A stretch of 8,573 nucleotides of DNA from Nocardia sp. (GTDB lineage: Bacteria; Actinomycetota; Actinomycetes; Mycobacteriales; Mycobacteriaceae), in contig JABFXT010000134.1 in the NCBI GenBank assembly GCA_013361595.1, positions 1-8,573 of the forward strand. The letters are read 5' to 3'. Each line of letters opens with the position of its first letter. The stretch's first letter is position 1. Under the pieces are notes generated by a model, which saw only the letters and a program-made list of their open reading frames with translations, was not told the origin of the DNA and searched no databases. Both the position numbers and the translations under genes were made by a program. Below are positions 1 to 5,721 of the stretch, piece after piece.

Positions 1-1
1 G

Positions 2-271
2 GCGAACACCGGCCTCGCGGAACTCTTCGGTGCCGAAACCGGTGACGAGATCGACAAATTCGACCGGTGCCGCTGGCGCAGCGGACCGCACGGAGTGCCG
101 GTGCTGCTCGATGCCGTGGCCTGGTTCTGCGGCCGCATCCTCACCCGCTACGACTTCGGCGATCACATCGGTTTCGTGCTCGCGCCCGAGTCCGGCGAGG
201 CGCCGGCGGACGCCCCGGCGGTGCTTCGGTTGCGCCATGTCACCACCATGACACCGGGACATCCTGCCTGA
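2..271 (+). CDS. Flavin reductase-like FMN-binding domain protein, C-terminal part (5' end outside window)
   Basis: Only the last 89 codons are present, ending in TGA at 269-271; the frame is open from the left edge. The visible part reads as the C-terminal half of a flavin reductase-like (HpaC/DIM6/NTAB type) FMN-binding split barrel. It has a G-V-P-V-L-L-D-A-V-A-W-F stretch (residues 31-42 of the fragment) followed by a Y-D-F-G-D-H-I-G-F-V segment (50-59), whose GDH triplet is characteristic of the family. Family members reduce FMN or FAD with NAD(P)H and pass the flavin to a monooxygenase, or bind flavin in a related oxidoreductase. No partner monooxygenase is visible. It converges on the hydrolase gene with 19 bases between stop codons and no obvious terminator hairpin. 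It is probably not part of the biosynthetic cluster. The domain call is fairly sure; the substrate is unknown. Confidence 0.72.
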   Translation, partial: ANTGLAELFGAETGDEIDKFDRCRWRSGPHGVPVLLDAVAWFCGRILTRYDFGDHIGFVLAPESGEAPADAPAVLRLRHVTTMTPGHPA

Positions 272-290
272 GAACGGTATTCCGCAGTGG

Positions 291-1376
291 TCAGACGTCG
301 CCGGTGGTGATCCAGTGGTTCATCGCCGCGAAGGTCTGCGGTGCGCTGGGATGCAGGGTGAGGTTATGAGCGACCCCGGGGGCGACGAGTGTGTCGAAAT
401 CGGCGGCACCGCTGTAGTAGGGCGCTTCGTTGGCGGCGACGGCGCCGGCGTCGCGGCAGCTGACCGCGAAATTGCAGAAGATATCGTCCTCCGCGCCCAT
501 CACCACCAGAACTTGGGCGGTGATGCCCCGGCTCACGTTCCCCGCCGCGGGACTCAACAGCGTGGTGGACGACTCGGCGACCTCACCGACGGTGGTCAGG
601 TCCTTCGTGCGCTCGTCGTGCGCGATCACCGCGGGGTCGGCGGTACGCGGGTTGTAGAAGGCGGCGCCCCGGCGCCCCGGCTGGGTCGTCAGATAACCGG
701 CGTCGATCTCCCGCCCCGCCGCGATCGGATCGAGCGCCGCCGGATAGAGGCTGGTGAAGAAGCCGGTCGAATTCAGTCCGACTCCCGGCAGATGGATCAC
801 ACCGGTGAGGACCACCCGCTCCAGATCGTGCCAGCGTGACGCTTCGTGGGTGAGGGTGGCCGAGCCGAGCGAATGGCCGACGGCGTTGACTTCGTCGTAT
901 CCCCTGGCATGCACCCAGCCGATGAGCTGGTGCAATACGAAGGCATCGCTGGACACGGTCAGCGCGCTGCTGGAGGGGCGCGAGCTGGCCCCGGTGCCGA
1001 GCCGGTCGAAACCGAAGGTCGCGCGACCGGCGGCCAGCGTGTCGTCGACATAGGAATACGTTTCCGGCTCGTACGAGGAGTCCCAGTACTCGCGGTTGTA
1101 GGTCGCGCCCGCCACCAGCACGTCCGCCTGCCGGGGGCCGTCGGCCCACTGACGCGGGGTGCAGAAGGTCGCGGCGACGGTGTTGTCCGCCGGTCCGCCC
1201 TCGGTGACCGATACGGGTATCGACACCTCCTGACACGCACCGGGTTTGTCGTAGGCCGCGGCGGCGGGCGCGGCGCCGGCGGTGAGCGTCGCGAGCAGTG
1301 CCGCCGACAGCAGCAGTGCGCGCCGCGCGGAAGTGGTACGGCGATGCGACGGTTCGGACGGGACGGGGACGAGCAT
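291..1376 (-). CDS. Secreted alpha/beta-fold hydrolase
   Basis: 361 residues. The start ATG (1374-1376) is preceded by GAGG six bases upstream, a good ribosome site. Residues 1-19 are Arg-rich, residues 20-34 are hydrophobic (LLLSAALLATLTAG), and an Ala-rich stretch gives an A-A-A/Y cleavage site near residues 41/42: an export signal. The RR at 18-19 just before the hydrophobic core leaves Sec or Tat export open. The mature part is an alpha/beta hydrolase: G-F-D-R-L-G-T-G at 122-129, nucleophile elbow G-H-S-L-G-S with Ser169, a likely catalytic acid at Asp297 or Asp298 (GAEDDIF) and His337 (G-V-A-H-N). Cys48/Cys72 and Cys301/Cys307 could form disulphides outside the membrane. Such enzymes are esterases, lipases or related hydrolases; the substrate cannot be told. 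It follows the P450 gene by 72 bases on the same strand, so it may be the last gene of that operon, but this is unproven. Confidence 0.88.
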   Translation of the reverse strand: MLVPVPSEPSHRRTTSARRALLLSAALLATLTAGAAPAAAAYDKPGACQEVSIPVSVTEGGPADNTVAATFCTPRQWADGPRQADVLVAGATYNREYWDSSYEPETYSYVDDTLAAGRATFGFDRLGTGASSRPSSSALTVSSDAFVLHQLIGWVHARGYDEVNAVGHSLGSATLTHEASRWHDLERVVLTGVIHLPGVGLNSTGFFTSLYPAALDPIAAGREIDAGYLTTQPGRRGAAFYNPRTADPAVIAHDERTKDLTTVGEVAESSTTLLSPAAGNVSRGITAQVLVVMGAEDDIFCNFAVSCRDAGAVAANEAPYYSGAADFDTLVAPGVAHNLTLHPSAPQTFAAMNHWITTGDV

Positions 1377-1391
1377 GATTCACCTCGGGCG

Positions 1392-1413
1392 GGCCCGGCG
1401 CCGGAGGCGGGCC
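1392..1413 (-). other. GC-rich hairpin in the P450-hydrolase spacer
   Basis: GGCCCG (1392-1397) and CGGGCC (1408-1413) can pair around a 10-base loop; the perfect palindrome CCGGCGCCGG (1395-1404) and an alternative CCCGGC/GCCGGG pairing overlap it. It lies in the 72-base gap between the P450 stop and the hydrolase start. No T-run follows in the minus-strand direction, so it is not a standard intrinsic terminator. It might attenuate read-through or protect the mRNA end, or be a chance product of high GC. Confidence 0.25.
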
Positions 1414-1448
1414 GGGTCGGATTCGGAAACGGTCGGCGGTGGGATCGG

Positions 1449-2744
1449 TCAGCCGGGCAGCGAACGGGCTCGGTCGTGGGTTCGTACCAGCAGACGCTGG
1501 GGCCCGCGGATCACCCGCGACGGGCAGTACGCGGGTGCACCCACGGCATGTATCCGGGGGAAGCGGCGGAACAGCCCGCGCAGTGCGATCTCACCCTCCA
1601 TCCGGGCCAGCCCCGCCCCCAGGCAATAGTGGGCGCCGGCCGCGAACGAGAGATGGTCGCGGGCGTTCGGCCGGGCGATATCGAACCGGGCGGGATCGGT
1701 GAACACCGCCGGATCCCGGTTGGCTGCGGCCAGCAGCGCGACCACGGGGGTGCCCTTGGTCAGCTCTCGACCGGCCAGTTCGAGTGGTTCGCCCACCACC
1801 CGCACGCTGTACTGGGCGGGTGCCTCCCAGCGCAGAGTCTCCTCGACCACCGCGGCGGCCCGATCGGGGTCGGCGGCGAACATCTCGTGCTGATCGGGGC
1901 TCGCCGACAGCGCGATCATCGCATTGCCGATGATATTGGCCGTGGTGACGAAACCGCCGATCAGCAGCGCCTGGCAGGTGGACACCAGGCCGGCTTCGGT
2001 CATCGCGCCCTCGTCGACCGCGGCGGTGAGCGCCGTGATCAGATCGGGGCCGGGTTCGGCGCGGCGGGCGGCCACGGCCGCCGCGAAATAGTCGGTGAGT
2101 TCGGCCAGCAGTACCTGGGTGCGCCGGCGTTCGCGCGCGCCGCGCGCCCCGTCCACCGTCGCGCCGAATTCGATTCCCCAGCGCGCGAAATGATCGTGAT
2201 CGGTGGCCGGAAGTCCCAGCAGCTCGGCGATCACCAGACTCGGGATCCGCAGCGCGAAGGTGTCGATCAGATCCACCGGTTCGGTCGTGTCGAGCGCGTC
2301 GAGTTGCCGCTCGACCAGTTCCTCGACGAAGTCGCGGCGGGCGCGCATCTGGGCGGCACCGAACAGCGGTGCGACGAGTTTGCGGAGCCGGGTGTGCTCC
2401 GGCGGATTGGCCGAGGCCAGGGAATCGTCGAGCGGATGTACCAGGAAGTCCGTCCGCTGGCCGGGTAGCGGACGTAATCTCAGCCGGACCGCGGACGTGG
2501 GCGCCACCCGGAACCGGTTGTCCCGCAGTACCTCGTTGGATACGGCGTGCGAGGCGGTCATGCACAAGCCGCTGCGCCCGCGGACCAGATCCCCGCGGGC
2601 CCGGATCCGTTCGTAGTGGGTGTGGCCGTCCGTGCCGCGGGGCAGGTCGAGTATCGCGGCCACCGGATCGCCCAGCGCGGTGGAGGTCCGCAGGCGCAGT
2701 GAGTTCCGGTACAGCCGGGCGACGGTGCGTAGTTCGCCGCTCAT
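1449..2744 (-). CDS. Cytochrome P450, bacterial class I type
   Basis: 431 residues, the usual size for a soluble bacterial P450. Landmarks: C-helix N-P-P-E-H-T-R-L-R (113-121); I-helix L-I-G-G-F-V-T-T-A-N (261-270); ExxR as E302-T-L-R305; A-N-R-D-P-A-V-F in the 340s; F-D-I-A-R at 354-358; heme loop F367-A-A-G370-A-H372-Y-C374-L-G376 with Cys374 as heme thiolate ligand. It should use electrons from a ferredoxin and reductase, neither of which is in the window. The I-helix acid that normally precedes the conserved Thr is Val266 here, which is atypical. The start ATG (2742-2744) overlaps the ligase stop as ATGA, with AGGA six bases upstream, so translation is probably coupled to the ligase. The frame stays open far upstream inside the ligase gene, but that part reads as no protein family. 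The likely role is oxidation of the PKS product or of the ligase's acyl substrate; the CYP family is not assigned. Confidence 0.93.
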   Translation of the reverse strand: MSGELRTVARLYRNSLRLRTSTALGDPVAAILDLPRGTDGHTHYERIRARGDLVRGRSGLCMTASHAVSNEVLRDNRFRVAPTSAVRLRLRPLPGQRTDFLVHPLDDSLASANPPEHTRLRKLVAPLFGAAQMRARRDFVEELVERQLDALDTTEPVDLIDTFALRIPSLVIAELLGLPATDHDHFARWGIEFGATVDGARGARERRRTQVLLAELTDYFAAAVAARRAEPGPDLITALTAAVDEGAMTEAGLVSTCQALLIGGFVTTANIIGNAMIALSASPDQHEMFAADPDRAAAVVEETLRWEAPAQYSVRVVGEPLELAGRELTKGTPVVALLAAANRDPAVFTDPARFDIARPNARDHLSFAAGAHYCLGAGLARMEGEIALRGLFRRFPRIHAVGAPAYCPSRVIRGPQRLLVRTHDRARSLPG

Positions 2745-4381
2745 CGGGCATCCTGCGGCGCCCGTAGCTTCGGGGCGCGGTCGATTCCGCGTTCGGCCAG
2801 TTCGTCGCGGATACGTTCGCGCAGTACGTATTTCTTGATCTTGGTGCCGGACATCGGCCATTCCTCGACGAACCGGACGTAGCGGGGCGCGCGATAGGTC
2901 GCGATAGCGCCGAGGCAGTAGTCGATGATCTCCTGTTCGGTGACGACCGCGCCCGGGACGAGTTCGATGAATGCCGCCGGGACCTCGACATAATAGGAAT
3001 CCGGCGCCGCGACCACCTGCACGATGTGGACCGCGGGATGCCGGAGCAGGAAATCCTCCACTTCGACCGCGGAAACGTTCTCCCCGCCCACCTTCAGCAT
3101 GTCCTTGAGGCGGCTCACGAACGTCACCCGGCCCTCGTCGTCCATGACCGCGACATCCCCGGTGTGGAACCAGCCCTGCTCGTCGAAACATCGCGCGGTG
3201 AGTTCCGGATCGTGCAGGTAGCCGTCGAAACAGTTGGTTCCGCGGAAGAGCAGTTCGCCCTCGGTGCCGGGTGGCAGGTCGAGCCCGGTCTCGGGATCGA
3301 CCACGCGGCATTCCATTCCGGGCAACGGCCGGCCGCCGGTGGTGGTCCGCTGCTCCTGGGTATCGGTCTGCTCGCTCAGGGAGAGGAACGAGGAGGCCTC
3401 GGTCATCCCGAAGCACGAGACCTGGACCGCGTGCGGCAGGCGGTCGGCCATATCGCGGACGCGTTCCGGGACACCGACTGTCATCACCAGGCGCAACGCC
3501 GAAAGGTCGCGGGTGGCGAAATCGGGATGATTCAGCACGGGCAGCCAGACTGTCTCGAAACCGGGCAGTGCGACCGTGACGCGCTGGGCCTCGAGTTGCT
3601 CCAGTGCGGTATCGGGCCGGAAGAAACCGACGTGACAGTAGGTGCAACCCGCGTAGATGCTGGCGACGGCGAAGGCTACCGCCCCGATGTGGAACAGGGG
3701 CAGCGGTGTCCAGACGCGGTCGTCCGCGTCGAGTCCGAGCCGGCTGTGCGCGGCGCCCGTCGCGAACCGGATCAGCGCCTCATGGCTGATCATGGCGCCT
3801 TTGGGGCTGGCGGAAGTGCCGGATGTGTACATGACGACCGCGGTATCGCGGACGCGCACGTAGCGGCTTCGGTCCCGGGACCGGCCGGGGTCGATCCCGG
3901 CCGCGGCCCGCAGGAAGTCGGATTCGGGACGTACGCCCGCGGGGGCATCGCCCGGGCCGAGCTGGATCACCTCGCGCAGTCGCGCGGCCTGTTCCAGGAC
4001 GGCGTGCGGAACCGGGGTGGCGGAATGGACGAACAGCAGTCGCATTCGCGAGTGGTTCACCACCTGGGCCAGTTCGTGTTCTTTGAAGCGGCTGTTGATC
4101 GGCACCGGGAGGGCGCCGATCCGGGTGACCGCGAAGAGCGCTGCGATGGAATCGGGGCAGTTCGGCAGCAGGATGCCGACCGTTTCGCCGGGCGCCACCC
4201 CGGCGGCGAGCAGTCCGCGGGCCAGCAGATCGGCCCGATCCGCCAATTGCGCGTAGCCGACTTCGATATCCGGGAAGGCGAGGGCGATACGTTCGGGATG
4301 TTCGTGGGCTCGCCGTTCCAGTAGATCGCCCAGTGTCGTGACATCGACCCAGCGAAGCGGCGTGAGATCTCCACGGTTCAT
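2741..4381 (-). CDS. AMP-dependent acyl-CoA synthetase/ligase (FadD-like, ANL superfamily)
   Basis: 546 residues. The chosen ATG (4379-4381) has GGAG seven bases upstream; the frame runs on to 4522 but that extension shows no family resemblance. ANL motifs appear in order: P-loop Y185-T-S-G-T-S-A-S-P-K194-G (Ala191 where Gly is usual), F324-G-M-T-E328, G-W-F-H-T-G-D (403-409), hinge region S-R-L-K-D (423-427) then M-L-K-V-G-G-E-N-V, and C-terminal S-G-T-K514-I-K-K with Lys514 as the likely adenylation lysine. The enzyme makes an acyl-adenylate from a carboxylic acid and ATP, then most likely an acyl-CoA. The R-L-K-D-M-L-K-V-G-G-E-N-V block is typical of acyl-CoA ligases rather than NRPS adenylation domains. 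It is the first gene of the leftward unit and diverges from the toroid/PKS pair. It may supply a starter unit to the PKS; the acid used is unknown. Cytoplasmic. Confidence 0.93.
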   Translation of the reverse strand: MNRGDLTPLRWVDVTTLGDLLERRAHEHPERIALAFPDIEVGYAQLADRADLLARGLLAAGVAPGETVGILLPNCPDSIAALFAVTRIGALPVPINSRFKEHELAQVVNHSRMRLLFVHSATPVPHAVLEQAARLREVIQLGPGDAPAGVRPESDFLRAAAGIDPGRSRDRSRYVRVRDTAVVMYTSGTSASPKGAMISHEALIRFATGAAHSRLGLDADDRVWTPLPLFHIGAVAFAVASIYAGCTYCHVGFFRPDTALEQLEAQRVTVALPGFETVWLPVLNHPDFATRDLSALRLVMTVGVPERVRDMADRLPHAVQVSCFGMTEASSFLSLSEQTDTQEQRTTTGGRPLPGMECRVVDPETGLDLPPGTEGELLFRGTNCFDGYLHDPELTARCFDEQGWFHTGDVAVMDDEGRVTFVSRLKDMLKVGGENVSAVEVEDFLLRHPAVHIVQVVAAPDSYYVEVPAAFIELVPGAVVTEQEIIDYCLGAIATYRAPRYVRFVEEWPMSGTKIKKYVLRERIRDELAERGIDRAPKLRAPQDAR

Positions 4382-4436
4382 TTCGTGACTCCAAATCCAC
4401 CGGAACAGCGCCCTCCGGCAGGCCGGAACGTACCGC

Positions 4437-4460
4437 ACCGGTTGCGGTGTCGCAAACGGT
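4437..4460. promoter_or_regulatory. Imperfect 24-base dyad, candidate operator upstream of the ligase gene
   Basis: The left arm ACCGGTTGCG (4437-4446) and right arm CGCAAACGGT (4451-4460) are inverted copies matching at 9 of 10 positions around the centre GTGT. It lies 56-79 bases upstream of the ligase ATG and overlaps a weak minus-strand -10-like TACCGT. The size and symmetry suit a dimeric repressor such as a TetR-family protein. This is inferred from sequence alone. Confidence 0.4.
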
Positions 4461-4613
4461 AGCTCGAAAGCCGGGAAGATCGCTCGCAAAGGTTGCCGAA
4501 GGAGATCCCGGCCCCCCGGCAAAAGGGTTACCCTGTGCCCGATCTCGGGTATATACGCAAGCCGGCCCTTCCCAAGTATGGGGATCGCGCGGGTGATTGC
4601 GTTGTGTTAGCTT

Positions 4614-4627
4614 CGCCGGTGTCGGCG
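4614..4627. promoter_or_regulatory. Second dyad with the same CGGTGTCG core
   Basis: CGCCG (4614-4618) and CGGCG (4623-4627) are perfect inverted arms around GTGT. The core CGGTGTCG (4617-4624) is identical to the core of the larger dyad (4445-4452), so the two may be a pair of sites for one regulator, one nearer each operon. Five-base arms are common by chance in GC-rich DNA. Confidence 0.25.
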
Positions 4628-4658
4628 TTCCGTTCGCCGTGTGATTGTCCCCGGCGGT

Positions 4659-4726
4659 ACGCGGAGTGAAATGTGAACGATCGGAATAATTCTGGCTGCT
4701 GTAATTTCCCGGAAAACACTCCGCGT
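4659..4726. repeat. Perfect 10-base inverted repeat flanking the putative toroid-gene promoter
   Basis: ACGCGGAGTG (4659-4668) and CACTCCGCGT (4717-4726) are exact reverse complements separated by 48 bases. The right arm ends eight bases before the toroid ATG, and the pair encloses the AT-rich stretch with TAATTT (4702-4707) and a small dyad TTTCC-C-GGAAA (4705-4715). It could be two operator half-sites or, if transcription begins upstream of the left arm, an mRNA stem next to the start codon. Confidence 0.45.
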
Positions 4727-4734
4727 TAGTCGCC

Positions 4735-5721
4735 ATGCTTTCCGATCATTTCGAAAAACGCGCACTGTCGCTCGGCCGAGTGGTCGCCGAGGCCTGTGAG
4801 TACTTCCGCGCGGCCCAGCAACCGGACGGATCGATTGCCGAGGATCCCTCGATCGCGGTGTTCCAGGAGTGGGACTCCGTCAACGCCCTGAAAGCGATAG
4901 CGCTGTGGCAGAAGGATTTACCTGCGGATTTCGGTCCCGTGACGGAGCAAATACTCGCTTTCCTCGCGGGACGCGAGAAGCCGACCGGTATGCTCAGCTG
5001 GGGCGCGACGGAGATCGGTCCCGCAGAGTACTGTACGGAGACCAGTAGCGAGTACATCTCGTCGCTCGCCCTTCTGGGACTCGACGAGAGAGCCGGGCAC
5101 AAAGCGGAATTCCTGCGCGGCAGACAGCTCGCGCACGGTCCCTGGGAAGAAGTGCACAGCCATATCCCCAGAGCATTTCAATTGGAGCCCTCGGTAACCG
5201 GATTTGCCCTGTGCGCGCTGGACGAGGCCGGTGTCGATCCGATCCATCTCGACGAAGCTCTCGACTTTCTCGCCGGAAAACAGGACCGCGAAGGTCATTT
5301 CGGGATCAACTGGTACTACTACTGCACGCACTACTACCTGATGCGCCCCGCGGTTGCCGCGCTGGTGCAATTCGGCAACTACGCTGCCGCGGCCCGCGCT
5401 CGCGATTTCGTACTGAAACAGCAGCGCCCGGACGGCAGTTGGTTCTCCGAGGTCGCCGGATTCCGCGGCGAGCCTTCGGTACCCGAATTACAGACCGCGC
5501 TCGCCCTGATGACCCTCGCCCACACCGGGATGGATATCGGCGAACCGCCCGTACGGCGCGCGGTGGACTGGCTGCTGGACCGGCGGCGCGCGGACGGGTC
5601 CTGGTACGGCGGGCGCTACCCCTACCCGGAAACCGAGAGCTACAGCGCCTTCCGGGCGACCCAGGACGTCTACACCACGGCACAGGTGCTCGCCGCCTTC
5701 AAATATCTGGAGCAGCAATGA
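4735..5721 (+). CDS. Prenyltransferase/squalene-cyclase-fold protein (single alpha/alpha-toroid domain)
   Basis: 328 residues, soluble, no signal peptide. Six degenerate QW-like repeats span the chain: A-A-Q-Q-P-D-G-S-I (26-34), L-A-G-R-E-K-P-T-G-M-L-S-W (77-89), G-R-Q-L-A-H-G-P-W (129-137), G-K-Q-D-R-E-G-H-F (181-189), K-Q-Q-R-P-D-G-S-W (228-236) and D-R-R-R-A-D-G-S-W (282-290). That is enough for one complete (alpha/alpha)6 barrel; squalene-hopene cyclases have two such domains and about 630 residues. Phrases such as E-W-D-S-V-N-A-L (45-52), V-T-G-F-A-L-C-A-L (154-162) and D-V-Y-T-T-A-Q-V-L (311-319) fit the inner helices of this fold. The class II cyclase motif DxDD is absent, and Thr replaces the zinc-ligand His of protein prenyltransferases in the D-V-Y-T-T segment. 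ATG 4735 is chosen because an in-frame TAA lies at 4702-4704 with no other start between; there is no well-placed Shine-Dalgarno. It overlaps the PKS by ATGA, so it probably acts on the polyketide. The reaction is unknown; the fold is well supported. Confidence 0.87.
   Translation: MLSDHFEKRALSLGRVVAEACEYFRAAQQPDGSIAEDPSIAVFQEWDSVNALKAIALWQKDLPADFGPVTEQILAFLAGREKPTGMLSWGATEIGPAEYCTETSSEYISSLALLGLDERAGHKAEFLRGRQLAHGPWEEVHSHIPRAFQLEPSVTGFALCALDEAGVDPIHLDEALDFLAGKQDREGHFGINWYYYCTHYYLMRPAVAALVQFGNYAAAARARDFVLKQQRPDGSWFSEVAGFRGEPSVPELQTALALMTLAHTGMDIGEPPVRRAVDWLLDRRRADGSWYGGRYPYPETESYSAFRATQDVYTTAQVLAAFKYLEQQ
5709..5721 (+). promoter_or_regulatory. Embedded ribosome binding site and ATGA coupling for the PKS
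   Basis: GGAG (5709-5712) sits within the last codons of the toroid gene, five bases before the PKS ATG (5718-5720). The toroid stop TGA is 5719-5721, giving the four-base ATGA overlap typical of translational coupling. This fixes the PKS start. Confidence 0.75.

Larger units (their letters stand above)
4382..4734. promoter_or_regulatory. Divergent intergenic control region between the ligase and toroid/PKS operons
   Basis: 353 bases without a credible gene; a short minus-strand open frame at 4528-4719 has no recognisable content. Both operons must be transcribed from here. The part next to the toroid gene (about 4665-4720) is clearly more AT-rich than its surroundings, as expected for a promoter. 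Weak sigma-like elements include TAATTT at 4702-4707 (plus strand), TATATA at 4550-4555 (self-complementary, either strand) and TACCGT on the minus strand (4456-4461); none has a convincing -35 partner. Several dyads, listed separately, are candidate operators. No transcription regulator gene is in the window, so a regulator elsewhere in the cluster would be needed. Confidence 0.7.

Noticed and set aside
272..290. Possible bidirectional terminator between the convergent flavin-reductase and hydrolase genes
   Set aside because: Only 19 bases separate the stop codons and no stem-loop or T-run is visible there.
846..2468. Long plus-strand open frame (540 codons) opposite the hydrolase and P450
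   Set aside because: It is Arg/Gly-rich with no family resemblance and lies antisense to two clear genes; such frames are common opposite GC-rich coding DNA.
2745..3647. Upstream extension of the P450 frame, suggesting a fusion protein of 732 residues
   Set aside because: The extension lies inside the ligase gene in another frame and has no domain resemblance; the P450 has a normal start and length from 2744 with an AGGA site and ATGA overlap.
3026..4324. Plus-strand open frame (432 codons) opposite the ligase
   Set aside because: It is fully antisense to a ligase with all ANL motifs, and its composition is that of a shadow frame.
4382..4522. N-terminal extension of the ligase to 4522
   Set aside because: The extra 47 residues do not resemble the family, and ATG 4381 has a clear GGAG at good spacing.
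4528..4719. 63-codon minus-strand frame in the divergent intergenic region
   Set aside because: No ribosome site, no recognisable composition, and it overlaps the likely promoter of the toroid gene.
4735..5721. Toroid gene as a protein prenyltransferase beta subunit or a full squalene-hopene cyclase
   Set aside because: It lacks the zinc-ligand His pattern of the former, and the DxDD motif and second domain of the latter; only the shared fold is supported.
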